Shown here in pieces: positions 9,461 to 18,344 of a DNA stretch of 64,000 bases; positions within the stretch are counted from its first letter, which is position 1, and each line of letters begins with the position of its first letter. The notes under the pieces were generated by a model, which ran no database searches, was not told where the DNA came from, and saw nothing but the letters and a program-made list of their open reading frames with translations. Origin of the DNA: JAFDXJ01 sp039811225. Its GTDB lineage: Bacteria > Bacteroidota > Bacteroidia > Chitinophagales > Chitinophagaceae. The DNA lies in the NCBI GenBank assembly GCA_039811225.1, contig JBDHYG010000001.1:186001-250000 (forward strand), written 5' to 3'. The position numbers and the translations under genes were made by a program.

Positions 9461-10132
9461 TTACTTTTTTATTCTTTTCTTATTTTTTTCCGCTTTCATT
9501 AAAGCCGCATAATATTTACAACATTGGGTCAGCCCGCAAATTTCGCATTTGGGCTTACGTGCCACACAAATATACCGACCATGCAAAATAAGCCAATGAT
9601 GTGCCTTATGTATGAGTGGTGTTGGAATATATTTTATTAACTGGCGTTCGGCAGCCAAAGGGGTTTTGGCATGGATCGTTAACCCAATCCTGGCGGCAAC
9701 CCGGAATACATGGGTATCTACCGCCATATTAGGCTGTCGATCCACAACAGAAGTAATCACATTGGCAGTCTTTCGTCCAACCCCTGGTAGTCGCATCAAA
9801 TCCGGCACATTCATGGGTACTTCCCCATTGAACTCTTTCTGCAGCATTTGGGCCATGCCAATCAAATGCTTTGTTTTATTATTGGGATATGAAATACTTT
9901 GGATATAAGGAAATAGCATTTTTTCATCAGCCTGTGCCAGAGATGGTACATCCGGGAAATCCCTGAAAATAGCAGGAGTAGTGAGGTTTACCCGTTTATC
10001 GGTACACTGGGCCGACAAAATAACAGCGATTAATAACTGGAAAGGGGTCTGAAAGTTTAATTCTGTTTCCGCAACTGGTCTGTTCTTTTCAAAATAGGCA
10101 ATCACATAAGCATACCTTTCCTGGCGGGTCAT
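9461..10132 (-). CDS. nth: Endonuclease III
   Basis: This 223-residue DNA glycosylase/AP lyase removes oxidised pyrimidines in base excision repair. The helix-hairpin-helix LPGVGRKTANVI near residue 115 contains the catalytic Lys, and AVDTHVFRV near residue 137 the catalytic Asp. The C-terminus has the iron-sulfur loop Cys-x6-Cys-x2-Cys-x5-Cys (CVARKPKCEICGLTQCC). The length fits the family, with a short basic tail rich in Lys. Confidence 0.96.
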   Translation of the reverse strand: MTRQERYAYVIAYFEKNRPVAETELNFQTPFQLLIAVILSAQCTDKRVNLTTPAIFRDFPDVPSLAQADEKMLFPYIQSISYPNNKTKHLIGMAQMLQKEFNGEVPMNVPDLMRLPGVGRKTANVITSVVDRQPNMAVDTHVFRVAARIGLTIHAKTPLAAERQLIKYIPTPLIHKAHHWLILHGRYICVARKPKCEICGLTQCCKYYAALMKAEKNKKRIKK

Positions 10133-10169
10133 GCGTAAAATTATGAAAAATTTTTATGTGAAAGCAGGT

Positions 10170-10433
10170 TCAGGCTTCAACCGGCCGTGAAGCGTAATCC
10201 AGGATGCTTTGAATTGTTTTTACACGCGGGCTCAACATAGGTGTTTTTTGAAGCCGATTGATGGTTTCCAGCAACACATTGTATTTTTCCTGAAGTGCCC
10301 AGTTGGACTGGATTTCCTGTAAAATTGCTATAGATTCCTTTTCGTCTTTTTCCTGATAAATGAATTGTAGCATGTCTTCTAATGTAGAATTACCCATAAA
10401 ACCTGTGTTGTTTTGAAGTAAATAATACTCCAT
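10170..10433 (-). CDS. Conserved hypothetical small helical protein
   Basis: An 87-residue, mostly acidic and helical protein (QFIYQEKDEKESIAILQEI, then NWALQEKYNVLLETINRLQK) without signal peptide, membrane segment or cysteines. I do not recognise a named family. It ends 38 bases before nth on the same strand and has no frame conflict on the opposite strand, so it is probably real. Position between the DivIC-like gene and nth says little about function. Confidence 0.6.
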   Translation of the reverse strand: MEYYLLQNNTGFMGNSTLEDMLQFIYQEKDEKESIAILQEIQSNWALQEKYNVLLETINRLQKTPMLSPRVKTIQSILDYASRPVEA

Positions 10434-10497
10434 AAGATATTGGAAATTGGTAACCCTCTGTAGAAACGCTTAATTAAAATGAATATTGTAAATCCGG

Positions 10498-10815
10498 CTA
10501 TTTTTTTATGGCACTACTGTCTATATCCAGGATAAACAAATCTTCATTGTCTTTTTTCATATAAAAATGCTCCCGGGCATATTTCTCTATAGCGGTGGGG
10601 TTATTTTCTAACCCTGCCAGTGCGGTTTTTGTCTTTTCGATTTCCTGTAAATAATAGGCTTTTTTGGCTTCGAGTGTATGCAATTCCTTTTTTCGTTGCC
10701 ATTGCTCGATTAGGTTATTATGATCGGCAAACAAGAGGATGAAAGCAAATACCAGCAAAGAAACCAGGTATTTATTTTTTATTATTCGAAAAATAAAAAG
10801 TGAAATTTTTTTCAT
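10498..10815 (-). CDS. Septum formation initiator (DivIC/FtsB family)
   Basis: This 105-residue bitopic protein has a short cytoplasmic N-terminus, one membrane helix (about residues 14-29), and a coiled coil (EQWQRKKELHTLEAKKAYYLQEIEKTK). The segment ENNPTAIEKYAREHFYMKKDNEDLFIL that follows is typical of the DivIC/FtsB cap. In the divisome it bridges FtsL and FtsQ. It is immediately downstream of eno (51-base gap), the same arrangement as eno-ftsB in many bacteria, which supports the call. Confidence 0.87.
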   Translation of the reverse strand: MKKISLFIFRIIKNKYLVSLLVFAFILLFADHNNLIEQWQRKKELHTLEAKKAYYLQEIEKTKTALAGLENNPTAIEKYAREHFYMKKDNEDLFILDIDSSAIKK

Positions 10816-10866
10816 ACTTGATTTTTCGCACCTAAAGGTACAGGAAATGTTGGAATCCGGATAAAT

Positions 10867-12150
10867 TTAGCGGCCAAATTTGATCTTCCCTTTAGGATAG
10901 ATGCCCGTATGCCCAAGCAATTCCTCTATGCGTAATAGCTGGTTGTATTTAGCCATACGATCTGTGCGGCTTGCCGAACCGGTTTTGATTTGTCCGCAAT
11001 TCAACGCCACTGCCAGGTCGGCAATAGTAGTATCTTCCGTCTCCCCGCTCCTATGGCTCATAACAGTGGTATAACCCGCATGTTGGGCCATCTGAACAGC
11101 ATTGATAGTTTCTGTAACGGTACCAATCTGGTTTACTTTTATGAGAATACTATTGGCAATCTGGTTTTCAATACCACGCTGCAGGATTTTTGTATTGGTT
11201 ACAAACAAGTCATCTCCTACCAACTGACATTTATGTCCGATGGCTTCTGTCAGTTTTTTCCAGCCATCCCAGTCTTCTTCAGCCATCCCGTCTTCAATAG
11301 ATATGATGGGATATTTGGCCACCCAGGTCTTCCAGTATTCTACCATTTCATCTGCCGTCAATTCTTTACCGCTGCTTTTATAAAATTGATATTTTCCGTT
11401 TTTATACATTTCACTGCTGGCGGCATCCAGCGCGATTGCTACTTCAGCGCCTGCTTTGAAACCTGCTGATTCGATTGCCTGTAATACGGTTTCTATTGCT
11501 TCTTCATTGCTTTGAATATCAGGTGCAAAACCGCCTTCATCGCCCACATTGGTACTATAGCCTTTTTTCTTCAGTACTTTTTTTAACTCGTGGAAAACTT
11601 CCACACCCCAACGCAATCCTTCACTAAAAGTATTGGCTCCCACCGGAACAATCATATATTCCTGGTAATCTATTTTATTGTCGGCATGAACCCCTCCATT
11701 TAAAATATTCATTAACGGCATGGGCAATACCGTACCATTCACCCCACCCAGGTAACGAAATAAAGGAAGGCCGCAATCATCGGCCGCTGCCCTGGCAACC
11801 GCCATTGATACAGCTAATGTAGCATTGGCTCCCAACCGGCTTTTATTATCTGTTCCATCAAGTTCAATCATCAGTTGATCAATCTCCACCTGCTCATCTA
11901 CCGGCATACCCACCAGTTTTTCTGCAATAATAGTATCCACATTTTCGACAGCTTTCAAAACACCTTTTCCGCCATATTTTTTAGCATCACCATCACGCAA
12001 TTCTACTGCTTCATGAATGCCTGTACTGGCGCCACTGGGTACTGCCGCCCGGCCAAATGATCCGGCATCTGTCAATACATCTACCTCAATGGTTGGGTTT
12101 CCCCGACTATCCAATATTTGTCTTGCATGTACATGCGCAATTGTACTCAT
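10867..12150 (-). CDS. eno: Enolase
   Basis: This 427-residue glycolytic enzyme interconverts 2-phosphoglycerate and phosphoenolpyruvate. It opens with HARQILDSRGNPTIEVDV, has GANATLAVSMAVARAAA near residue 105, the metal ligand blocks VAIALDAASSEMY and ISIEDGMAEEDWDGW, and the SHRSGETEDTTIADLAVAL signature near residue 370. Length and start are standard. It heads a probable eno-DivIC operon. Confidence 0.98.
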   Translation of the reverse strand: MSTIAHVHARQILDSRGNPTIEVDVLTDAGSFGRAAVPSGASTGIHEAVELRDGDAKKYGGKGVLKAVENVDTIIAEKLVGMPVDEQVEIDQLMIELDGTDNKSRLGANATLAVSMAVARAAADDCGLPLFRYLGGVNGTVLPMPLMNILNGGVHADNKIDYQEYMIVPVGANTFSEGLRWGVEVFHELKKVLKKKGYSTNVGDEGGFAPDIQSNEEAIETVLQAIESAGFKAGAEVAIALDAASSEMYKNGKYQFYKSSGKELTADEMVEYWKTWVAKYPIISIEDGMAEEDWDGWKKLTEAIGHKCQLVGDDLFVTNTKILQRGIENQIANSILIKVNQIGTVTETINAVQMAQHAGYTTVMSHRSGETEDTTIADLAVALNCGQIKTGSASRTDRMAKYNQLLRIEELLGHTGIYPKGKIKFGR

Positions 12151-12254
12151 AGATTAATTTTTTTATAAGACTTAAAAACATGTAAAGAAACAATCTTTCT
12201 CCTGTAAAAAAAAGAATTTCCGTTTCTTTTCCTTTAAATTCCTGCAATCGGCTC

Positions 12255-12764
12255 CTATGCTGATTTTGTCCGAAAGGAGTAATGCCGTTGAGAAAAATAA
12301 CTGAAGGCTACCACGATTACGGTCGTAACCATAAGTGATGGTGTGGGATACCAGCCAAAATGTTCAACAAATAATTTCAATAAAATATAATTCAGTAAAA
12401 TACAGAAAATAACTACCATAAAATAACGAAACAACCGGACCCGTCTTTTCAGAAATGAACCCGGGAATACCACATACATACTCAGGTAAAACCCAATAGG
12501 AAAGGTGATAAAAAAAGAGATGATATAAGCAGCAATATGCGCACTTATAGTGATATAGGGCAGATGCACCATTTCTTTCCGGAGGATGAAGTTGTAGGTG
12601 ATAAAATAAAGGAAAATATTCAAAGCCATATTAGCCCCGCCGCAAGCTGCATAACGGTATGTTTGTAAAGGCATCCATTTCCGGAACAAGGGATAAAAAT
12701 AATCCACTGTTTTCAGGATGCTGTTCTTTACAAAATGATGAATTCGCCTCATAAAGTGGGGCAA
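12255..12764 (-). CDS. GtrA family membrane protein
   Basis: A 169-residue protein with a basic N-terminus and four membrane helices: RYAACGGANMALNIFLYFITYNF, the ISAHIAAYIISFFITFPIGFYL pair, VVIFCILLNYILL, and MVTTVIVVAFSYFSQRHYSF. This is the GtrA/DPMS layout, including the closing SQRHYSF. GtrA-like proteins move or support lipid-linked sugars in the membrane. It is a single gene, divergent from argS. Which glycan it serves is not visible. Confidence 0.8.
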   Translation of the reverse strand: MPHFMRRIHHFVKNSILKTVDYFYPLFRKWMPLQTYRYAACGGANMALNIFLYFITYNFILRKEMVHLPYITISAHIAAYIISFFITFPIGFYLSMYVVFPGSFLKRRVRLFRYFMVVIFCILLNYILLKLFVEHFGWYPTPSLMVTTVIVVAFSYFSQRHYSFRTKSA

Positions 12765-12835
12765 GATAATTTAAAATTTATCCATCTCTGTAACGGGCAG
12801 AAAATATTCACAGGGATTTTAAGGAAAGCGTTTAT

Positions 12836-12843
12836 TAGATTTG
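12836..12843 (+). promoter_or_regulatory. -7 element upstream of argS
   Basis: TAGATTTG matches TAnnTTTG and ends 16 bases before the argS start codon, so the leader would be very short, about 12 bases. No clear TTTG was seen at the -33 distance. Confidence 0.5.
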
Positions 12844-12859
12844 CCGGCAGAAATTATTT

Positions 12860-14638
12860 ATGGACCTTACCAATCAAATAAAAAAAGCGGCGATACAAGC
12901 TATCGTGGATCTGTATGGAAAAGAATTCTCTACTGAGGAAATCCTGATCAATGCCACTAAACCCGAATTTGAAGGTGATTTTACAATTGTCTTGTTTGCA
13001 CTTTGCAAGAAACTGCAAATGGCTCCGGCTGAAACGGGTGAAAGCCTTGGCAGGAAACTCCTGGAACAATATCCGGATTTATTCACTGCATTTAATGTTA
13101 TCAAAGGTTTCCTGAACCTGGAAATCCGGAATAGTTATTGGCTCCAATTTTTACAAAAAGAATATCCACACTCTACATACGGCCTGCAACCTGGCAATGA
13201 CCGGGTAGTCATGGTAGAATATTCATCGCCCAATACAAATAAGCCGTTGCACCTGGGCCATTTGAGAAATAATTTCCTGGGATGGAGTGTAGCGGAAATG
13301 CTCAAAGCCTGTGGATACCAGGTAATCAAAACCTGCGTGGTCAATAACCGGGGGATTCATATTTGCAAGAGTATGCTTGCCTGGCAATTGTATGCCAATG
13401 GTGATACACCCCAGAGTACACATACAAAAGGCGATCATTTTGTGGGGAATTATTATGTGAAATTTAATGATGTCTATTCTCAACAGGTCAAGGAACTCAT
13501 CGATACGGGATTGAGCCGGGAAGATGCTGAAAATGATGCCCCCATTATGCAACAAGCAAGGCAAATGTTGCGCGACTGGGAAAAGGGGGACCCGGAAGTC
13601 ATTGCTTTATGGGAAAAAATGAATGCCTGGGTTTATGAAGGCTTTGATGAAACATATAGAAAAACGGGAAGTGATTTTGATAAAGTTTACTATGAAAGCG
13701 ATACCTATTTGTTGGGCAAAAAGCTGGTAGAGGAAGGGGTACAGACTGGTGTCTTTTTTAAAAAGGATGATAACAGTGTATGGATTGATTTAACCGGGGA
13801 TGGCCTGGATGAAAAAATTGTGCAACGAAAAGATGGAACAGCTGTTTATATCACACAGGATATTGGTCTTGCGGAAGACCGGTATAAAACATACCATTTC
13901 GATGAATGCATTTATGTGGTGGGAGATGAACAGAATTATCATTTCAAAGTCCTGAAATTGATTTGTGAAAAAATGCAATTTCCCTATTCCCATGGTTTGT
14001 TTCATTTAAGTTATGGTATGGTAGAATTACCTACCGGAAAAATGAAAAGCCGGGAAGGAACAGTGGTAGATGCGGATGACATTATTGAAAAGATGGAACA
14101 GATCGCACTCCAGAAAACAACGGAACTGGGGAAAGTAAGCGATTTTAATGAGGCCGATTTGAAACAATTGTATGAAATAATAGGGATGGGAGCGCTGAAG
14201 TTTTTTCTCTTGCGCATCGATCCTAAAAAAAGAATGATCTTTAACCCGGAAGAAAGCATCGACTTCCATGGCTTTACAGGCCCCTTCATCCAATACACAT
14301 ATGCCCGGATTTGCAGTATCCTGCGAAAACAAAATACACAGGAAATTAGTATAAATACCGCATTAACTTTGGAAAAACTGGAGAAACAACTTTTACTCCA
14401 GGCTGAATTATTTCCTTCTGTAATCCGGGATGCAGCTGCCACCTTAGATCCTTCCAAACTGGCCATTTATATATTCAACCTGGCCCGTACATTCAATTCT
14501 TTTTATGCAGAACATTCTATTGCACATGCTGAAAATGAGGACAAGAAAAATCTACGGCTTGCACTTTGCCTGCTTACGTCAACCATCATCATGCGGGGGA
14601 TGTCTTTACTGGGTATCGGGGTACCTGAAAAAATGTAG
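12860..14638 (+). CDS. argS: Arginyl-tRNA synthetase
   Basis: This 592-residue class I synthetase charges tRNA-Arg. An N-terminal Add1-type domain (residues 1-105) leads to EYSSPNTNKPLHLGHLRNNFLG, where HLGH is the HIGH motif. GMVELPTGKMKSREGTVVDADD near residue 390 is the KMSKS-equivalent block. A DALR anticodon-binding domain (FTGPFIQYTYARICSIL, then the helical C-terminus FNSFYAEHSI) completes it. The gene ends one base before the stop of the convergent RlpA gene, so no separate terminator fits between them. Confidence 0.97.
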   Translation: MDLTNQIKKAAIQAIVDLYGKEFSTEEILINATKPEFEGDFTIVLFALCKKLQMAPAETGESLGRKLLEQYPDLFTAFNVIKGFLNLEIRNSYWLQFLQKEYPHSTYGLQPGNDRVVMVEYSSPNTNKPLHLGHLRNNFLGWSVAEMLKACGYQVIKTCVVNNRGIHICKSMLAWQLYANGDTPQSTHTKGDHFVGNYYVKFNDVYSQQVKELIDTGLSREDAENDAPIMQQARQMLRDWEKGDPEVIALWEKMNAWVYEGFDETYRKTGSDFDKVYYESDTYLLGKKLVEEGVQTGVFFKKDDNSVWIDLTGDGLDEKIVQRKDGTAVYITQDIGLAEDRYKTYHFDECIYVVGDEQNYHFKVLKLICEKMQFPYSHGLFHLSYGMVELPTGKMKSREGTVVDADDIIEKMEQIALQKTTELGKVSDFNEADLKQLYEIIGMGALKFFLLRIDPKKRMIFNPEESIDFHGFTGPFIQYTYARICSILRKQNTQEISINTALTLEKLEKQLLLQAELFPSVIRDAAATLDPSKLAIYIFNLARTFNSFYAEHSIAHAENEDKKNLRLALCLLTSTIIMRGMSLLGIGVPEKM

Positions 14639-14639
14639 T

Positions 14640-15143
14640 TTATTCCAGGGTTCCTTTGGGTACTTCTTCAACTTTTACCTTGATCAATCCTTTGACTAAA
14701 AAATCAAGTATAGTTGCGCCTTTCCGGGATAAATCTATTACCCGGCCCTTTTTAGCCATACTGGGATGCATACGATCATTAATGCGTACAATAATACTCT
14801 TACCGCTTCGCAGGTTGGTTACCCGCACCCAGGTATTCAGTTTAAAAAAATTACTGGCCGCAGTCATCCCGGTTTGCCGAAATGTTTCTCCAGTGGCTGT
14901 TTTTGTCCCATCCAGGCTGCGGCTGTAATAACTGGCTATACCATATACTACTTTCGGATTTTTTATGGAGTTTACCGGTTTAGTAGTGCTTTTATTTGTT
15001 TCCGCCAGTTTATTCATGCTAGAATCTAATTTCTTCAGATTGGTTGAATCAATTAGTTTGCGTGACAATGAATCTGCCTTTTTTTGTGCGAATGAAGGAA
15101 GCGAGCAAATTGAGAGTACCAATAGTAAAATATATCTCTGCAT
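14640..15143 (-). CDS. RlpA-like double-psi beta-barrel protein
   Basis: I take the ATG at 15143 rather than the upstream one, since MQRYILLLVLSICSLPSFAQ is a clean signal peptide. The mature protein has a Ser/Lys-rich linker and then the RlpA DPBB domain: GIASYYSRSLDGTKTATGE, FKLNTWVRVTNLRSGKSIIV, RINDRMHPSMAKKGRVIDLS. RlpA proteins bind or cleave denuded peptidoglycan at the septum. The longer N-terminal extension (12 residues) would bury the signal peptide and is unlikely. There is no SPOR domain, so this is the short form. Confidence 0.87.
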   Translation of the reverse strand: MQRYILLLVLSICSLPSFAQKKADSLSRKLIDSTNLKKLDSSMNKLAETNKSTTKPVNSIKNPKVVYGIASYYSRSLDGTKTATGETFRQTGMTAASNFFKLNTWVRVTNLRSGKSIIVRINDRMHPSMAKKGRVIDLSRKGATILDFLVKGLIKVKVEEVPKGTLE

Positions 15144-15182
15144 TTTTTGGTATTTTGCACAAACAATAACCATCACCAATTC

Positions 15183-15929
15183 ATGATAAAAAAGGCTTTT
15201 TTATTGTTTTATATCTTGTTCATTTTTGGTTTTATACAAAAAACTGCTGCACAATCTTCAATAAATGTGCCATTGAATAAATATGGCATTCCAGTTGTAT
15301 CAAGTGAAGATACTTATTTAGCACAAATTGCCGAGGATTCATCACAGGAAATGATCTTATTACCTATGCATCTACCCGGTTTCATTATGGATCTCCGATA
15401 TGCCACCCGAAATAATTTTATGGATGAACGAATGTATCCTTCTTCTGTTCATTATACATTTTTGCGCTTGCCAGCAGCCCGGGCCTTGGAGAAAGTACGG
15501 GAAACATTACTATCAAAAGGTCTTGGGCTCAAGATATTTGATGCCTACCGGCCATATGCGACAACAGAAAAATTCTGGGAGAAAATCCATGATGAACGCT
15601 ATGTTGCCAATCCGGCAAAAGCCAGTGGTCATAATAAAGGAATCTCCATAGACCTTACCTTAATTGATTTAAAAACCAATCGAGCATTAGATATGGGAAC
15701 CGGCTTTGATAATTTTACAGATACAGCTCATGCTGATTTTACTGCATTACCCGCCCATGTTTTACAAAACAGGCGATTTCTGAAAGAGATAATGGAATCT
15801 AATGGTTTCAAACAACTGGAAACGGAATGGTGGCATTTTACCTTTCAGTCGATGATTTCCTATGATGCCCTGAACTTATCCTTTAAAACTTTAAAAAAAT
15901 TAGCTCTGAAGAATCCTATTCCCCAGTAA
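15183..15929 (+). CDS. D-alanyl-D-alanine dipeptidase (VanX/DdpX family)
   Basis: The start at 15183 gives a signal peptide (MIKKAFLLFYILFIFGFIQK, cleavage near TAAQ). The catalytic zinc site is visible: SGHNKGISIDLTLIDL (SxHxxGxxxD) near residue 160 and ETEWWHFTF (ExxWH) near residue 220. The Arg-containing block LKIFDAYRPY precedes them. The enzyme would split D-Ala-D-Ala in the periplasm. This is the general DdpX type, not evidence of vancomycin resistance, since no vanH or vanA partners are nearby. It diverges from the RlpA gene with about 39 bases between starts. Confidence 0.93.
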   Translation: MIKKAFLLFYILFIFGFIQKTAAQSSINVPLNKYGIPVVSSEDTYLAQIAEDSSQEMILLPMHLPGFIMDLRYATRNNFMDERMYPSSVHYTFLRLPAARALEKVRETLLSKGLGLKIFDAYRPYATTEKFWEKIHDERYVANPAKASGHNKGISIDLTLIDLKTNRALDMGTGFDNFTDTAHADFTALPAHVLQNRRFLKEIMESNGFKQLETEWWHFTFQSMISYDALNLSFKTLKKLALKNPIPQ

Positions 15930-16025
15930 TAAAGATGCTGTGTTTTGTAAAAAATCATCTTCACTATCTATATAGCTATGTGCATAACCTTGTGCAGAAC
16001 AGGTGCAAAAACAATTCTTCATTTT

Positions 16026-16058
16026 TTTGGAAAGAGGTGGTTACATATCGTATATTTG
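16026..16058 (+). promoter_or_regulatory. Promoter of the candidate small RNA
   Basis: TTTG (16026-16029), a 21-base spacer and TATATTTG (16051-16058) match the Bacteroidota consensus. It faces a region with no open reading frame. Transcription would start near 16062-16065. Confidence 0.6.
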
Positions 16059-16064
16059 AGGTAG

Positions 16065-16205
16065 AAAAATCACAATGATGGACGGTTATACTGGCGTATC
16101 GGCGTGAAATTTCTTAAGCAATCCTTGCAGAAGGATGGCTTTCGAAGCATCGGAAAATGGAGGTAAATGCTTAGGCAAATACTGAACTTTCTCCGATGCT
16201 TTTTT
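16065..16205 (+). ncRNA. Candidate small structured RNA with terminator
   Basis: The roughly 396-base gap between the dipeptidase gene and accC contains a promoter followed by about 140 bases with three hairpins. They are ATCCTT-GCAG-AAGGAT (16121-16136), GCTT-TCG-AAGC (16138-16148), and a final stem of AAGCATCGGA with TCCGATGCTT (16145-16154 with 16192-16201) closed by a 37-base loop and followed by a T-run to 16205. The second and third stems share bases, so they are alternatives. No gene lies downstream on this strand, which argues against a riboswitch. I could not match it to SRP RNA, tmRNA or RNase P. The remainder of the gap shows nothing else. Confidence 0.5.
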
Positions 16206-16247
16206 ACGTACTTTTATTCATCCTTTTTTACCTCAATTTTTTTTACT

Positions 16248-16285
16248 AAAAAAGCAAAGAGCGTCAGCAATTAGACGCCCTTTGC
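16248..16285 (-). terminator. accC: Intrinsic terminator of accC
   Basis: On the minus strand, GCAAAG-GGCGTC pairs with GACGC-TCTTTGC around an 8-base loop (one mismatch, 16254-16285) and is followed by TTTTTT (16253-16248). It lies 40 bases after the accC stop codon. Confidence 0.85.
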
Positions 16286-16325
16286 AATACTCTATTTGAC
16301 AAAATCCGATATTTGAGAAACCGAA

Positions 16326-17666
16326 TTATTTCATTTTAAAAGATTCCAGGAATTTAGTTGTAAAATTCCCGCTATTGAAATCCTCATTCTGCATGAGTTG
16401 CAGATGAAAAGGAATTGTTGTTTTAACCCCTTCAATAACATATTCACTTAATGCCCTGTACATGGTATGAATAGCCTCCTCCCGGGTACGGGCTATTGCT
16501 ATTAATTTTCCAATCATGGAATCGTAATAAGGTGGTATGACATATCCGGCATATACATGGCTATCCACGCGCACACCATGGCCACCCGGTGTATTTAAAA
16601 CAGTGATTTTCCCGGGTGATGGCCGGAAATCATTATAAGGATCTTCTGCATTGATGCGGCATTCGATGGCATGCATTTGAGGAAGGTAATTTTTTCCGGA
16701 AATTTTTTCTCCCATCGCGATTTTAATTTGCTCTTTGATTAAATCAAAGTTGATCACTTCTTCCGTAACGCAATGTTCTACCTGGATACGTGTATTCATT
16801 TCCATGAAATAAAAATCCCTGTTTTTATCAACCAGGAATTCTATAGTCCCCACACTTTCATAATTAATAGCGGCAGCTGCTTTTATTGCCGCAGCGCCCA
16901 TTTTCTCCCGTAATTCCGGTGTCATAAAGGGTGAAGGTGATTCTTCAACTAATTTCTGGTGCCGACGTTGAATTGAACAATCGCGTTCACTCAGGTGGCA
17001 AACATTTCCATACTGATCACCTGCTATCTGGATTTCTATATGCCGGGGTTCTTCCACAAATTTTTCCATGTAAATACCATCATTCTTAAATGAGGCAGCC
17101 GCTTCCATTTTTGCTGTTTCATACGCTTTCTCCATTTCCGATTCATTCCACACAATACGCATTCCCTTTCCCCCGCCACCGGCAGTAGCTTTTAAAATCA
17201 CCGGGTAACCTACTTTATGTTTTGCCAGGGATTTCGCTTCTTCTACACTATTCAATAAGCCATCACTCCCTGGGACAACCGGTACACCAGCCTTTATCAT
17301 TGTTTCCTTTGCCGTAATTTTATCTCCCATGGCATGAATCATTTCAGGTGTAGGCCCGATAAATTTTATACCGTGATCCCGGCAGATCTGGGAAAATTTT
17401 GCATTTTCAGCCAGGAAGCCATAACCCGGATGGACGGCATCGGCATTCGTAATTTCCACGGCAGCCATTATATGGGGAATATTCAGGTAAGAATCAGCAC
17501 TTTGAGGTTTACCGATGCAAACAGCTTCATCTGCAAATTTTACATGTAAACTATCTTTATCGGCTGTTGAATAAACGGCAATTGTTTGAATGCCCATTTC
17601 TCTGCAGGTTCTGATAATACGTAAAGCAATTTCGCCGCGATTGGCAATGAGGACTTTTTTGAACAT
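16326..17666 (-). CDS. accC: Acetyl-CoA carboxylase, biotin carboxylase subunit
   Basis: This 446-residue ATP-grasp enzyme carboxylates biotin on AccB in the first step of fatty acid synthesis. It starts MFKKVLIANRGEIALRIIRT. It has the glycine-rich ATP loop ATAGGGGKGMRIV near residue 160, HIEIQIAGDQYGNV, LSERDCSIQRRHQKLVEESP near 225, and MNTRIQVEHCVTEEV near 290. Length is normal. It follows accB by 64 bases and ends at a strong terminator, closing the efp-accB-accC group. Confidence 0.97.
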   Translation of the reverse strand: MFKKVLIANRGEIALRIIRTCREMGIQTIAVYSTADKDSLHVKFADEAVCIGKPQSADSYLNIPHIMAAVEITNADAVHPGYGFLAENAKFSQICRDHGIKFIGPTPEMIHAMGDKITAKETMIKAGVPVVPGSDGLLNSVEEAKSLAKHKVGYPVILKATAGGGGKGMRIVWNESEMEKAYETAKMEAAASFKNDGIYMEKFVEEPRHIEIQIAGDQYGNVCHLSERDCSIQRRHQKLVEESPSPFMTPELREKMGAAAIKAAAAINYESVGTIEFLVDKNRDFYFMEMNTRIQVEHCVTEEVINFDLIKEQIKIAMGEKISGKNYLPQMHAIECRINAEDPYNDFRPSPGKITVLNTPGGHGVRVDSHVYAGYVIPPYYDSMIGKLIAIARTREEAIHTMYRALSEYVIEGVKTTIPFHLQLMQNEDFNSGNFTTKFLESFKMK

Positions 17667-17730
17667 AGATTAATTTTAAAAAGAAATTTTACCGGCAAAT
17701 GTTACAGCCGTACTATTTCAACTGGAATTA

Positions 17731-18210
17731 TTAAAGCGGTTCTACTAAAAACAGGGGTTGGTCAAATTCAACCGGGCTGGCATCTTCTGCAATTACTTTT
17801 ACAATCCGTCCGCTGATTTCGCTTTCGATTTCATTGAACAATTTCATTGCTTCAATAATACATACCACTTTTCCTACAGTAATTTCGTCACCCACTTCTA
17901 CAAATGCCGGTTTATCGGGTGCAGCTTTTCGATAAAAAGTACCTATCATTGGGCTTTTGATAGTAAGCAGGTTATCTGTTTTGGGAGGAGTAGATTCAGT
18001 AGGTTTGGAGGCAGTGGTCGCTGGAAGCGCCGCCTGCGCAGGCTGGCTGGCAGGTAATACCTGGGGAACAGGCATTGCTGCATAAACAGTTTCTGCTTTT
18101 TCTTTCTTCTGTTTAATGGTGATTTTAAACTCTTTTTCTTCAATGCTCAGTTCACCAATATTACTTTTATTTACCAGCTTTACCAGTTCCTGAATTTGTT
18201 TGAAGTCCAT
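17731..18210 (-). CDS. accB: Biotin carboxyl carrier protein of acetyl-CoA carboxylase
   Basis: This 159-residue protein has an N-terminal helix region, an Ala/Pro-rich flexible linker (about residues 50-80), and a C-terminal biotinyl domain with CIIEAMKLFNEIESE, where the Lys of EAMK is biotinylated. The end (FDQPLFLVEPL) matches the family. Gene order efp-accB-accC is common across bacteria. Confidence 0.96.
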   Translation of the reverse strand: MDFKQIQELVKLVNKSNIGELSIEEKEFKITIKQKKEKAETVYAAMPVPQVLPASQPAQAALPATTASKPTESTPPKTDNLLTIKSPMIGTFYRKAAPDKPAFVEVGDEITVGKVVCIIEAMKLFNEIESEISGRIVKVIAEDASPVEFDQPLFLVEPL

Positions 18211-18292
18211 AAATTAAAGATTTAATTTTTAATGATTTTACCCTGTTTTTGTGAAAAAAGAAAGGCAAAATAGGCAATTTTTCCTGAAGATA

Positions 18293-18322
18293 GGTAAAAA
18301 ATTAAGAATTTTTGAAATTCTT
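18293..18322 (-). terminator. Weak terminator between efp and accB
   Basis: AAGAATTT-TTG-AAATTCTT (18304-18322) is a perfect 8-bp AT-rich hairpin. On the minus strand it is followed by AATTTTTT. It lies 23 bases past the efp stop, and the weak stem would allow read-through into accB. Confidence 0.5.
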
Positions 18323-18344
18323 CGCCATTCAGAATTTGCCAAGT

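Noticed and set aside
12874..14466. Minus-strand ORFs inside argS
   Set aside because: Shadows of the clear argS coding frame.
15183..15929. Vancomycin-resistance gene vanX
   Set aside because: Only the general DdpX-type dipeptidase is present, with a signal peptide and without vanH, vanA or a vanRS pair.
16065..16205. Riboswitch
   Set aside because: No gene follows on the plus strand; the region ends in a terminator facing the convergent accC terminator.
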